The position numbers were made by a program, and so were the translations under genes. From contig JAJZWA010000022.1 of assembly GCA_021846965.1 (NCBI GenBank), positions 1 to 54,463 on the forward strand: a stretch of DNA of 54,463 nt, written 5' to 3'. Source of the DNA: Pseudomonadota bacterium (GTDB lineage Bacteria; Pseudomonadota; Gammaproteobacteria; Burkholderiales; Burkholderiaceae_C). Position 1 is the first letter of the stretch; each line of letters starts with the position of its first letter. Shown here piece after piece: positions 1 through 8,125 of this stretch. A model generated the notes under the pieces. That model worked only from the letters and a program-made list of their open reading frames with translations. It searched no databases and had not been told where the DNA came from.

Positions 1-87
1 CACGGCCTCCGCCGCCTTGCGGAAGTTGCCCAGCTCGGCCACCGCGCGGAAGGCGATCAGATCGTGGAGTTCGAAGTTGACGGCCAT
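1..87 (-). CDS. LysR-family transcriptional regulator, N-terminal fragment (cut by window edge)
   Basis: Only the first 29 codons lie in the window. They read MAVNFELHDLIAFRAVAELG and then NFRKAAEAV, the usual opening of a LysR winged helix-turn-helix, where the first helix (LxxFxxVAExgNFxxAAxxL) starts right after the methionine. The start ATG is at 87-85 on the minus strand. LysR proteins are DNA-binding regulators that usually control a neighbouring or divergent gene, but that gene would be outside the window, so no target can be proposed. The effector-binding domain is not visible. Confidence 0.8.
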   Translation of the reverse strand, partial: MAVNFELHDLIAFRAVAELGNFRKAAEAV

Positions 88-157
88 GGGCAGCGAGGCG
101 GGCGGGCTGTTGCAGTCGCGGAGGGGATCCGCGACGGATTCTGCGCCGTCCTCCAGG

Positions 158-187
158 AAAAAGAAAAGCCGACCCGCGGGTCGGCTC
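158..187 (-). terminator. Rho-independent terminator of the PPIase gene
   Basis: Read on the minus strand, a perfect inverted repeat (GCCGACC, CGCG loop, GGTCGGC; 168-185) is followed at once by a T-rich run (TTTTCTTTTT). It starts 25 nt after the stop codon of the parvulin gene. This is a textbook intrinsic terminator and marks the 3' end of the msrB-yciB-bolA-ppiC group. Confidence 0.9.
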
Positions 188-211
188 GCAGCGGCGAATC
201 GGTCCCCGGGA

Positions 212-1003
212 TTACTGGGTGACCTTCGCTCCGGCCAGCAGTTCCTGCTGGTACTTCTGCACTTCCTCGCGCTGCAGTTCCTGCACGATCTGCGGACGCA
301 GCTGTTCCATCGCGGGCGGCTTGGCCGGGCGCGTGGCGTCGAGCTTGATCACGTGCCAGCCGAACTGGGTCTGCACCGGGGTGGTGGTGTACTGGCCGGG
401 CTTGAGCTTGGTCATCGCGTCGGCGAAGGCCGGCACGAAGTTGCCGGGGGTGGACCAGCCGAGCTTGCCGCCGTTGGCGGCCGAGCCGGTGTCCTTGGAA
501 TACTTCTTGGCCAGCGCCGAGAACTTCGCGCCCTTCTTGAGCTGGGCGATCACGTCCTCGGCTTCCTTCTGGGTCGGCACCAGGATGTGCTGCGCCTCGT
601 ACTCGGTGCTGCCGAAGGACTTGGCGAACTGGTCGTACTTGGCCTTCACCTGGGCGTCGGTGATCGGGTGCTTGCTCAGGTAGTCGCCCAGCACGGCGCG
701 GATCAGCACGTTCTGGCGGTTGATCTCCAGCTCGTCCTGGATCTCGGGCTTCTTGAGCAGGCCCAGCTTCTCGGCCTGCTGCACCATCACCTCGCGCAGG
801 ATCATTTCCTTCTTGATCTGCTCCTTGAGCTGGGGCGTGACCTGCTGGCCTTGCTGCTTGGCCATGTTGGCGGCGACGGCGTCGACCAGGGATTCGGAAA
901 TCGGCTTGCCATTGACGGTGGCGGCGTTCTGCGCCATCGCCAGCGGGCTGAACAGGGCCAGCGCGACAGCGGCGGGAAGGAGTTTGGTACGGAGCAGGGT
1001 CAT
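212..1003 (-). CDS. Exported parvulin-type peptidyl-prolyl isomerase (PpiC/PrsA/SurA-like)
   Basis: 263-residue protein that would catalyse cis-trans isomerisation of prolyl bonds in secreted or outer-membrane proteins. Residues 1-24 form a signal peptide (TLLRTKLLP, hydrophobic core, AMA-QN cleavage site). A SurA-like helical N-domain (about 25-130) precedes one rotamase domain at about 130-225, with the family blocks AQHILV, GGKLGW and FGWHVIKLD. It is the last gene of a leftward cluster with bolA, yciB and msrB, an order I know from many Burkholderiales, and is followed by a strong terminator. There is a single rotamase domain, so it resembles PpiC-like periplasmic foldases rather than full SurA. 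Confidence 0.93.
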   Translation of the reverse strand: MTLLRTKLLPAAVALALFSPLAMAQNAATVNGKPISESLVDAVAANMAKQQGQQVTPQLKEQIKKEMILREVMVQQAEKLGLLKKPEIQDELEINRQNVLIRAVLGDYLSKHPITDAQVKAKYDQFAKSFGSTEYEAQHILVPTQKEAEDVIAQLKKGAKFSALAKKYSKDTGSAANGGKLGWSTPGNFVPAFADAMTKLKPGQYTTTPVQTQFGWHVIKLDATRPAKPPAMEQLRPQIVQELQREEVQKYQQELLAGAKVTQ

Positions 1004-1175
1004 GGGGCAATCAGCCTGGAGGAACGTGGCAAAAACCGCGGATTAACGTAGGATCAACGGACTTCTCGACCAGCAGGGCAAGAGCGGCGCCGGGGCGCCG
1101 GCGCTTCGACCGCGTCGCCCGCGCCGGCAGCCTGCCTGTGCGCATGCGAGCATCGAAGTCGCCTCTCTCGCGCTC

Positions 1176-1433
1176 TCAGAGAGGGCGCAGGTCCAGCGTC
1201 ACCGAATGGACTTCCTGCCGTAGCAGAGGATCCAGGGCATCATACACGAGGCGATGCCTCGCAAGAGGCCCCAGGCCGGCGAAGCGCGCGCTGCGCAGGC
1301 ACACCCTGAAATGGCTGCCCTGGGAGTCGAAGCCGGCGTGCCCGAGGTGCTGCGCGGACAGGTCCTCGACCAGCGCCTGGTCGCCCGGAAAGGCTTCGCG
1401 CAGGGCCTGCTCGATGCGTTGCTGGCGCGTCAT
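1176..1433 (-). CDS. bolA: BolA family protein
   Basis: 85-residue protein of the BolA/IbaG family, small partners of monothiol glutaredoxins in Fe-S cluster handling and stress response. The signature RHRLVYDAL lies near residues 59-67, and an upstream histidine (GSHFRV) fits the strand that precedes the Fe-S ligand loop. The gene starts 7 nt after the yciB stop codon, so the two are almost certainly co-transcribed. I infer BolA rather than YrbA/IbaG from the linkage with yciB and ppiC; assigning the exact subfamily needs an alignment. Confidence 0.9.
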   Translation of the reverse strand: MTRQQRIEQALREAFPGDQALVEDLSAQHLGHAGFDSQGSHFRVCLRSARFAGLGPLARHRLVYDALDPLLRQEVHSVTLDLRPL

Positions 1434-1440
1434 CGGGACC

Positions 1441-1977
1441 TCAGGGCGCCTTCGAGGGAAGGTAGCGGGCGATCAGCAGGGATTGCAGCACCGCGAACAC
1501 CAGGGTCAGTCCGAGGCTGCCGAACAGCTTGAAGTTCACCCAGGCGGCCGTCGAGAAGGTGTAGGCCACCCACAGGTTGACCACGCCCATCAGCGCGAAA
1601 TAGCCGGTCCAGGACCAGTTCAGCCTGGTCCAGGCCGCCTCGGGCAACTCCAGCTGGCTGCCCAGCAGGGAGCGGATCAGGTTGCGGCGCATGAGCAACT
1701 GGCCGCCGGCCAGGCTCAGTGCGAAGACCCAGTACAACACCGTGGGCTTCCATTTGATGAAGGTCTCGTCGTGCAGCAGCAGCGTGGCCCCGCCGAACAG
1801 CACGACGATCACCAGGCTGACCCACAGCATGGGTTCCACGCGGCGCCGGCGCAGCCACACCCAGCCGATCTGCAGCACGGTGGCCGCGATGGCCACCGCG
1901 GTGGCCACGTAGATGCCGCCGAACTTGAAGGCGACGAAAAACAGGATGATCGGGAAGAAATCGAACAGCAGTTTCAT
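1441..1977 (-). CDS. yciB: Inner-membrane protein YciB (intracellular septation protein A family)
   Basis: 178-residue polytopic inner-membrane protein of the YciB/IspZ family, linked in enterobacteria to cell-envelope synthesis and division. The start MKLLFDFFPIILFFVAFKFG is the family's N-terminal signature, and five to six hydrophobic segments fill the rest. Length matches the family (about 175-200). It sits between msrB (53 nt upstream) and bolA (7 nt downstream), the classical betaproteobacterial order. No catalytic residues are known for the family. Confidence 0.95.
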   Translation of the reverse strand: MKLLFDFFPIILFFVAFKFGGIYVATAVAIAATVLQIGWVWLRRRRVEPMLWVSLVIVVLFGGATLLLHDETFIKWKPTVLYWVFALSLAGGQLLMRRNLIRSLLGSQLELPEAAWTRLNWSWTGYFALMGVVNLWVAYTFSTAAWVNFKLFGSLGLTLVFAVLQSLLIARYLPSKAP

Positions 1978-2030
1978 CGAAGGGTCTGGGTGGGGCGACG
2001 GAGGCGGCCAGCGCGGGGCGCGACGGGGGC

Positions 2031-2486
2031 TCAGCGGGAGGAATCCCTCGAAGGCTCGGAGGCCGGCGGCTTGCCGGGCTCGGCTTCGAAGTCCAGGGAG
2101 GCCGAATTGATGCAGTAGCGCAGCCCGGTGGGGCCAGGGCCGTCGGGAAACACATGCCCGAGGTGGGCTTCACAGTTGGCGCAGCGCACTTCCGTGCGCA
2201 CCATGCCGTGGCTGCGGTCCATGTGCTCGGCCACGCGCGCGCCCGGCGCCGGCGCGGTGAAGCTGGGCCAGCCGCAGCCAGAGTCGTACTTGGCGTCGGA
2301 TTCGAACAATGCTGCACCGCAGCATACGCAGCGGTAGGCGCCGGTCTCGTGGTGGTCCCAGTACTTCCCGCTGAAGGGGCGCTCGGTCGCGCTGCGACGC
2401 GTGACCTGGTACTGCTCCGGGCTCAGGCGCTCGCGCCAGGCACGGTCTTGCTCGGGGTCCGTCGGGGGGGCAGGGTGGGTCGACAT
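2031..2486 (-). CDS. msrB: Peptide-methionine (R)-S-oxide reductase MsrB
   Basis: 151-residue cytoplasmic repair enzyme that reduces the R epimer of methionine sulfoxide in proteins. Two CxxC pairs (CVCC and CANC) form the structural zinc site; the core blocks SGCGWPSF and HLGHVF are intact. The catalytic cysteine lies in RYCINSASL near the C-terminus. I chose ATG 2486 because AGGAG precedes it; a GTG two codons upstream is possible. It is the first gene of the leftward msrB-yciB-bolA-ppiC group. Confidence 0.96.
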   Translation of the reverse strand: MSTHPAPPTDPEQDRAWRERLSPEQYQVTRRSATERPFSGKYWDHHETGAYRCVCCGAALFESDAKYDSGCGWPSFTAPAPGARVAEHMDRSHGMVRTEVRCANCEAHLGHVFPDGPGPTGLRYCINSASLDFEAEPGKPPASEPSRDSSR

Positions 2487-2581
2487 GTTCACTCCTCGGG
2501 GGGATTGCGCGTGCCGGGCTGGGGCGCGCGACGCTCCGCCTCACATTGTCCTACGTTCGCGGCCGGGGCACCGAATCTGGC

Positions 2582-4204
2582 TCAGGACGAGCACGAAAGC
2601 ACGGGCGGCCCCGCGTCGGCCGGCGGCGCGGCGGCCAGATCCTCGCAGCCCGGCTGTTCCTCGTAGGGCCGGCGCAGCACCTGCTGCAGGCGCCGCGCGG
2701 CGCCGAACTCGCCCGCCTGGGCCTGGGCGATCGCCGCCTGGCCCAGGTGATGGCGCAGCACATAGCAGGGGTTGACCTGTCGCATGCGCGCGGCCCGCTC
2801 GGCGCGCTGCGCGGCATCGAGCCCGTCGAGCCGGCGCTGCAGGCGCTCCAGCCAGTCCTGCAGGCGCTGCGGCCAGGCCGCGAACTGGGCCTGCAGCGCG
2901 CCGGGCACGCCAGCCTGCGGCTGCGCGACGCAATGCGCCAGTTGCCGATGCGCGATGCTCCAGTCGGCGCGGCAGGCGGCCAGCAGGTCCAGCCAGTCCT
3001 GCACCAGGTCGGGGTCGTCGTCGCGTGCCGGGCCGAGCCCCAGCTTGTCCTGCATGCCGTCGCGCATCGCAGGCATGAAGTGGTCGGCGAATTCCTCGAC
3101 CGCGTCGCGCGCGGAAGCTTCGTCACCGATCAGCGGCAGCAGTGCCTGGGCCAGCGCGAGCAGGTTCCAGCGCGCCACCGCCGGCTGGCGCGCCCAGGCG
3201 TAGCGTCCGTAGGCATCGGTGGTGTTGGGTGTGTAGCCGGGATCGAAGGCGTCGACGAAGCCGAAGGGGCCGTAGTCGATGGTCCAGCCCAGCATCGACA
3301 TGTTGTCGGTGTTCATGACCCCATGCACGAAGCCCACGCATTGCCAGCGCGCCACCAGCGTCGCGGTGGCCTCGCTCACCGCGCGCAGCAGGGCCAGCGC
3401 CGGGTTGGAGGCCTGCGCCGCCTGCGGATACAGGCGCTCCACGGTGTAGTCGACCAGCCTGCGCAGCGCGTCGTGGCGGCCCGAATGACTGAAATGCTCG
3501 AAATGCCCGAAACGCAGGAAACTGGGACTCAGGCGCGCCACCACCGCGGCGCTCTCGATGCCTTCGCGTCGCACCGGCAGGTCCGAATCCACGAGGCACA
3601 GGGCGCGCGTGGTGGGCACGCCCAGATGCCACATGGCCTCGCTGCACAGGAATTCGCGCAGCGAGGAGCGCAGCACGGCGCGGCCGTCGGCATGGCGCGA
3701 CCAGGGCGTGCGCCCGGCGCCCTTGATCTGCACCTCCCACCAGCCGTGGCCCTGGGCCTGCTCGGCATCCGGCGCGGGCGCCTCCCCGAGCAGGTGCGCG
3801 CGACCGTCGCCGAGCTGCCCGGCCCAGTTGCCGAACTGATGACCGGCGTAGACCGTGCTGATCGCCTCGCAGCCTTCGCGCTCGGCCGGCTCGGCTGCAG
3901 CGGCATTCCCGCTGAACAGATGGGCCCACTGCGCGCAGGACGGGACATCCAGGGGCTCTTCGGGGCGCGGCGCGCGCAGCCCGAGCAGGCGCGCCGCGTC
4001 CTCGCTGACCAGGCGCAGCCGAGGTTGGGGCAGGCCCTGGGGGGCATGGCTGCTGTAGAACTCGGGCCCGAGTCGGGTGAAGGTCTGGCGCAGCGCGAGC
4101 AGGCGCGCCTGCGGCCGGGCCTGCGTGTCATGGGGCAGGGCATCGGCCGCAGCGGGACCGGGGTCGGCGGTCGAGTCGGTCGGGGCGAGGAAGTCGAGGG
4201 CCAT
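2582..4204 (-). CDS. selO: Protein adenylyltransferase SelO (YdiU)
   Basis: 540-residue pseudokinase-fold enzyme. SelO transfers AMP from ATP to Ser/Thr/Tyr of target proteins and is tied to redox stress. Recognisable blocks: YAGHQFGNWAGQLGDGRA (nucleotide loop), ELQIKG-type EVQIKGAGRTPWSR, GVPTTRAL, GFVHGVMNTDNMS (catalytic and metal-binding region) and DYGPFGFVDAF. The C-terminus LSCSS corresponds to the USS end of eukaryotic selenoprotein O, with Cys in place of Sec. Length is normal. It lies downstream of a divergent region shared with the ABC transporter operon, and its start has no Shine-Dalgarno but a -10-like GACAAT six nt upstream. Confidence 0.95.
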   Translation of the reverse strand: MALDFLAPTDSTADPGPAAADALPHDTQARPQARLLALRQTFTRLGPEFYSSHAPQGLPQPRLRLVSEDAARLLGLRAPRPEEPLDVPSCAQWAHLFSGNAAAAEPAEREGCEAISTVYAGHQFGNWAGQLGDGRAHLLGEAPAPDAEQAQGHGWWEVQIKGAGRTPWSRHADGRAVLRSSLREFLCSEAMWHLGVPTTRALCLVDSDLPVRREGIESAAVVARLSPSFLRFGHFEHFSHSGRHDALRRLVDYTVERLYPQAAQASNPALALLRAVSEATATLVARWQCVGFVHGVMNTDNMSMLGWTIDYGPFGFVDAFDPGYTPNTTDAYGRYAWARQPAVARWNLLALAQALLPLIGDEASARDAVEEFADHFMPAMRDGMQDKLGLGPARDDDPDLVQDWLDLLAACRADWSIAHRQLAHCVAQPQAGVPGALQAQFAAWPQRLQDWLERLQRRLDGLDAAQRAERAARMRQVNPCYVLRHHLGQAAIAQAQAGEFGAARRLQQVLRRPYEEQPGCEDLAAAPPADAGPPVLSCSS

Positions 4205-4210
4205 CGCGCG

Positions 4211-4216
4211 ATTGTC
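4211..4216 (-). promoter_or_regulatory. -10-like hexamer directly upstream of selO (leaderless candidate)
   Basis: GACAAT on the minus strand is separated from the selO ATG by six nt (CGCGCG). No Shine-Dalgarno lies between. Initiation 6-7 nt after the hexamer would place the transcript's 5' end on the start codon. No good -35 is visible at the standard distance, so this is an inference from position. Confidence 0.45.
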
Positions 4217-4377
4217 CTGTAGTTCGTTAAGGCCTTTCGTTCACAAGGTCTTCGAGTGCGGGCTGGTGCAAGTCCGGGTGCCTGCCGAGGCCATGCGCCA
4301 GGGTTTCCCCGGGGCGGCGGAGCTTGTAAGGCCTCGCCGCAGTGCCGCAAAATGCGGCGTTCATTCGCGCCCACAAC

Positions 4378-5145
4378 ATGCCGACAAATCTGATTCTGCG
4401 GGCCCGCGGCCTCACCAAACAATTCGCCGGCTTTGCTGCAGTGCAAGACATGGACCTGGACATCGCCGAGTCCTCGATCCACGCGCTGGTGGGGCCCAAC
4501 GGGGCCGGAAAGACCACCTGCTTCAACCTTCTGACCAAGTTCCTGGACCTCAGCTCCGGAAGCATCGAGTTCGATGGCCGCGACATCACGCGCATGCAAC
4601 CCGCCCAGGTGGCGCGCCTCGGGCTGGTGCGCTCGTTCCAGATCAGCGCGACCTTCGGGCACATGAGCCTGCTGGACAACGTGCGCGTGGGCATGCAGCG
4701 CGCGGCCGGCATGGCCTGGCAGTTCTGGGCCTCCCCGGCGCGACTGGACCGGCTGAACGAACGCGCGCTGCATTACCTGGAGCAGGTCGGGCTGGGCGAT
4801 CGGCCGGATCAGCTGGCGGTGAACCTTCCCTACGGCCACAAGCGGGCGCTGGAACTGGCCACCACGCTGGCGCTCGAGCCCCGGCTCATGCTGCTCGACG
4901 AGCCCACGCAAGGCCTGGGGCACGAGGACGTGGAGCGCGTGACGGAGCTGATCGCGCGCGTGGCCAAGGGGCGCACGGTACTGATGGTCGAGCACAACAT
5001 GTCGGTGATCTCGCGCATCTGCGACCGAGTCACGGTGATGCAGCGCGGGCGCAAGCTGGCCGAGGGCAGCTACGCGGAGGTCTCCGCCAATCCCGAGGTG
5101 ATCAGCGCCTACATGGGCGAAGCGGTGGAGGAACTGTCGGCATGA
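4378..5145 (+). CDS. livG: ABC transporter ATP-binding protein, LivG type
   Basis: 255-residue ATPase subunit of a branched-chain-amino-acid/amide-type ABC importer, acting on the inner face of the cytoplasmic membrane. Walker A GPNGAGKTT is at residues 39-47; Walker B MLLDEPTQG follows; the H-loop is MVEHNMSV. The signature loop is the degenerate LPYGHKR rather than LSGGQ. ATG 4378 begins right before the conserved strand ILRARGLTKQF; a GTG at 4342 would add 12 residues. The last codons overlap livF by 4 nt (ATGA), so the pair is translationally coupled. The substrate cannot be told from the ATPase. Confidence 0.93.
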   Translation: MPTNLILRARGLTKQFAGFAAVQDMDLDIAESSIHALVGPNGAGKTTCFNLLTKFLDLSSGSIEFDGRDITRMQPAQVARLGLVRSFQISATFGHMSLLDNVRVGMQRAAGMAWQFWASPARLDRLNERALHYLEQVGLGDRPDQLAVNLPYGHKRALELATTLALEPRLMLLDEPTQGLGHEDVERVTELIARVAKGRTVLMVEHNMSVISRICDRVTVMQRGRKLAEGSYAEVSANPEVISAYMGEAVEELSA

Positions 5146-5909
5146 ATTCCACCCACAGCCCGACCCGCGAGCCCGCGCAGGGCGCCGCGGCCGGCGACGG
5201 CGCGAAGCTCGCCCTGGACATCCGCGGCCTGCACGCCTGGTACGGCGAATCCCACGTGCTGCATGGCGTGGACCTGCAGGTGCCCGTGGGGCGCACGGTG
5301 TGCCTGCTCGGGCGCAACGGGGCCGGGCGCACCAGCACGCTGCGCGCCATCATGGGCCTGACCAGCGCGCGCAGCGGCAGCATCCGCGTGTTCGGACAGG
5401 ATCTCGACAAGGTGGCGCCGCACCGCGTGGCCGGGCTCGGCGTGGGCTACTGCCCGGAGGAGCGGGGCATTTTCGCGAGCCTGTCCACGCGCGAGAACCT
5501 GCTGCTGCCCCCTCTGCTGCGCACGGGTTTCGAGGGCCTGAGCCTGGAGGAGATCGACGCGCTGTTTCCCAATCTCAAGGAGCGCGCGCGCAGCCCCGGC
5601 TCGCGCCTGTCCGGCGGCGAGCAGCAGATGCTGGCGCTGGCGCGCATCCTGCGCACCGGCGCGCGCCTGCTGCTGCTGGACGAGATCTCCGAGGGTCTGG
5701 CCCCGGTGATCGTGCAGGCGCTGGGGCGCGCCATCACCTCCCTGCGGGACCGGGGTTTCTCGATCCTGCTGGTGGAGCAGAATTTTCATTTCTCGGCAAG
5801 GCTGGCCGACAGCTTCTACGTCATGGAACGTGGACGCATCGTCGAGCAGTTCTCGCGCGAGGAATTGCCGGGAAAACGCGAGCGGCTGGAAGAGCTGCTC
5901 GGGGTGTAG
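5142..5909 (+). CDS. livF: ABC transporter ATP-binding protein, LivF type, with Walker A Lys-to-Arg
   Basis: 255-residue second ATPase of the importer. The Walker A loop at residues 57-65 reads GRNGAGRTS: the invariant lysine is arginine at residue 63 (codon CGC, 5328-5330). All other motifs look intact: signature LSGGEQQ, Walker B LLLLDEISEG and H-loop LVEQN. About 20 residues of low-complexity sequence precede the ATPase fold. The reading frame is clean and codon use matches its neighbours, so this looks like a fixed variant. Its canonical signature faces LivG's canonical Walker A, while its altered Walker A faces LivG's degenerate signature. Confidence 0.93.
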   Translation: MNSTHSPTREPAQGAAAGDGAKLALDIRGLHAWYGESHVLHGVDLQVPVGRTVCLLGRNGAGRTSTLRAIMGLTSARSGSIRVFGQDLDKVAPHRVAGLGVGYCPEERGIFASLSTRENLLLPPLLRTGFEGLSLEEIDALFPNLKERARSPGSRLSGGEQQMLALARILRTGARLLLLDEISEGLAPVIVQALGRAITSLRDRGFSILLVEQNFHFSARLADSFYVMERGRIVEQFSREELPGKRERLEELLGV

Positions 5910-5947
5910 TGGTGGTTCATCGACGTACAACAAACAAGGAGACTGAC

Positions 5948-7144
5948 ATGAAACTGAGCCGTTTGTCCCTCGCCGTGGCCGGCGTCCTGGCGCTCAGCGC
6001 CGCTTCGGCGCAAGCCGCAGCTCCGGTGAAGATGGCCTTCATCACCGACATGTCCGGCGTGTACTCCGCGCTGGACGGAGCCGGTGGCGTGGCCGCGATC
6101 AAGATGGCGATCCACGATTTCGGCGGATCGGTGCTGGGCCGCAAGGTCGAGCTGATGACCTTCGACCACCAGAACAAGGCCGACCTGGCCGCCGGCAAGG
6201 CCAAGGAATTCTTCAGCCAGGACGGCGCCGACATGCTGATCGCCGGCACCAACAGCGCCACCGCGCTGGCCATGGAGCGGGTGGCGGCGACCTACAAGAA
6301 GCCCTTCATCGACATCGGCGGCGGCGCCTCGACCATCGTGGGCAAGGAGTGCACGCCCTACACCGACATGTACGCCTACAACACGACCGCGCTGGCCCGG
6401 GGAACCGGCAAGGCCATCGTGAAGCAGGGGGGCAAGACCTGGTACTTCCTGACCGCCGACTACGCCTTCGGCAAGTCGCTGCAGAGCGATGCGGCCAAGG
6501 TGGTCGAGGCCAACGGAGGCAAGGTGCTGGGTCAGGTGTACGCGCCGCTGGCCTCGTCCGACTTCTCCTCCTACCTGCTGCAGGCCCAGGCCTCCAAGGC
6601 CCAGGTACTCGGCCTGGCCAACGCCGGCGGGGACTCGGTGAACTCCATCAAGCAGGCGACCCAGTTCGGCATCACCAAGACCATGAAGCTGGCGGGCCTG
6701 CTGCTGTTCGTCACCGACATCCACAGCATCGGCCTGCCCGCGGCCCAGGGCCTGTACCTGACCACGCCCTGGTACTGGAACCAGAATGCGCAGTCGCGCG
6801 CATGGGCCCAGCGCTTCTACAAGGAAATGCACGTGATGCCCACCTTCGTGCAGGCCGCCGACTACTCGGCGACCCTGACCTACCTGAAGGCCGTGAAGGC
6901 GGCGGGTACCACCGAGGGTGACAAGGTCATGGCCGAACTGCGCAAGATGAAGGTCAACGACATGTTCATGCAGGGCGGTCATATGGCCCCCAACGGGCTG
7001 ATGATCCACGACATGTACCTGGCCCAGGTCAAGACCCCCGCGCAGTCCAAGGGCGAGTGGGACCTGTACAACATCGTGCAGAAGATCCCCGGCGCCGATG
7101 CCTTCGGCCCGATCGCCGACTACGGCTGCCCGCTGGTGAAGTAA
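5948..7144 (+). CDS. ABC transporter periplasmic substrate-binding protein (LivK/amide-binding type)
   Basis: 398-residue periplasmic binding protein with a signal peptide at 1-24 (MKLSRLSLAVAGVLALSAAS, cleavage after AQA). The mature N-terminus VKMAFITDMSGVYSALDG is the first strand and helix of type-I binding proteins for branched-chain amino acids, amides or aromatic acids (Peripla_BP_6). A Shine-Dalgarno (AAGGAGA) precedes ATG 5948, 38 nt after livF. Being the third of five genes, it supplies ligand to LivHM. Leucine, urea, short amides or aromatic acids are all possible; the residues I can see do not decide. Confidence 0.9.
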   Translation: MKLSRLSLAVAGVLALSAASAQAAAPVKMAFITDMSGVYSALDGAGGVAAIKMAIHDFGGSVLGRKVELMTFDHQNKADLAAGKAKEFFSQDGADMLIAGTNSATALAMERVAATYKKPFIDIGGGASTIVGKECTPYTDMYAYNTTALARGTGKAIVKQGGKTWYFLTADYAFGKSLQSDAAKVVEANGGKVLGQVYAPLASSDFSSYLLQAQASKAQVLGLANAGGDSVNSIKQATQFGITKTMKLAGLLLFVTDIHSIGLPAAQGLYLTTPWYWNQNAQSRAWAQRFYKEMHVMPTFVQAADYSATLTYLKAVKAAGTTEGDKVMAELRKMKVNDMFMQGGHMAPNGLMIHDMYLAQVKTPAQSKGEWDLYNIVQKIPGADAFGPIADYGCPLVK

Positions 7145-7237
7145 ACGGCCTTGCGGCGCGAGCGCGGGCAGGGCCCGCGTTCGCGCCGTGCCATCTCCGC
7201 GCGCTGCGCGCCGCTTCCTGCCCGATCGAGGCCTCGA

Positions 7238-8125
7238 TTGACTGAGCTGTTCGGATTTCCCCTCCCGCTGCTGCTGGGCCAGCTGATGCTGGGCCTGGTC
7301 AACGGCGCCTTCTACGCGATGCTGTCGCTGGGCCTGGCCGTCATTTTCGGGCTCATGGACGTGGTGAATTTCGCGCATGGCGCCTTTTTCATGATGGGCG
7401 CGATGCTGGCCTGGATCGGCGGCCAGTACTTCCATCTGGGCTACTGGTGGATGCTGCTGCTGGCGCCCCTGCTTCTGGGGGCCTTCGGCATGCTGGTCGA
7501 GCGTCTGATGCTGCGCCGGCTCCGGGGCATGGACCCGATCTACGGCCTGCTGCTGACCTTCGGCCTGACCCTGCTGCTCGAAGGGGGCTTTCGCTCGGCC
7601 TTCGGCGTGGCCGGCCAGCCCTTCAACCCGCCGTCCCAGCTCGGCGGGGTGCTGAACCTGGGATTCATGTTCTTGCCCGTCTACCACGCCTTCGCCGTGC
7701 TGGCCAGCGTGGTCATGTGCGTGCTCACCTGGGCACTGATCGAGCGTACCCGCCTGGGCTCGTACCTGCGCGCCGGCACCGAGAATCCGGCGCTGGTGCA
7801 GTGTTTCGGCATCAACGTGCCGCTGCTGGTCATGCTGACCTTCGGCTTCGGCGCCGCGCTGGCCGGGCTGGCCGGCGTGCTGGCCGCCCCGGTGATCCAG
7901 GTCTCGCCCCTGATGGGCTCGAACCTGATCATCACCGTGTTCGCGATCGTGGTCATCGGGGGCATGGGCTCGGTCATGGGCTCGATCGTTTCCGGGCTGC
8001 TGCTCGGCCTGGTCGAGGGCCTGACCAAGGTGCTGTACGCGCCGATGGCCAACACGGTGGTGTTCGTGCTCATGGCCGTGGTGCTGACCCTGCGCCCGGC
8101 CGGACTGTTCGGGAGGCAGAAATGA
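7238..8125 (+). CDS. livH: Branched-chain amino acid-type ABC transporter permease, LivH type
   Basis: 295-residue inner-membrane permease with about eight hydrophobic segments. The family blocks LGLVNGAFYAMLSLGLAVIFGLMDVVNFAHGAFFM (read as consecutive segments at residues 15-50) and the coupling-helix region VIGGMGSVMGS are clear. I chose the TTG start at 7238 because GAGG lies six nt before it and the protein then begins at the usual place; a TTG at 7151 would add 29 basic residues. It overlaps livM by 4 nt. Confidence 0.88.
   Translation: MTELFGFPLPLLLGQLMLGLVNGAFYAMLSLGLAVIFGLMDVVNFAHGAFFMMGAMLAWIGGQYFHLGYWWMLLLAPLLLGAFGMLVERLMLRRLRGMDPIYGLLLTFGLTLLLEGGFRSAFGVAGQPFNPPSQLGGVLNLGFMFLPVYHAFAVLASVVMCVLTWALIERTRLGSYLRAGTENPALVQCFGINVPLLVMLTFGFGAALAGLAGVLAAPVIQVSPLMGSNLIITVFAIVVIGGMGSVMGSIVSGLLLGLVEGLTKVLYAPMANTVVFVLMAVVLTLRPAGLFGRQK

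Noticed and set aside
3529..4995. Minus-strand frame spanning the selO start and the livG gene.
   Set aside because: It overlaps two well-identified genes in other frames and shows no protein family features.
5142..5909. livF as a pseudogene because of the Walker A Lys-to-Arg change.
   Set aside because: The frame is intact, all other motifs are present and codon use is normal; the change is better explained as an asymmetric ATP site.
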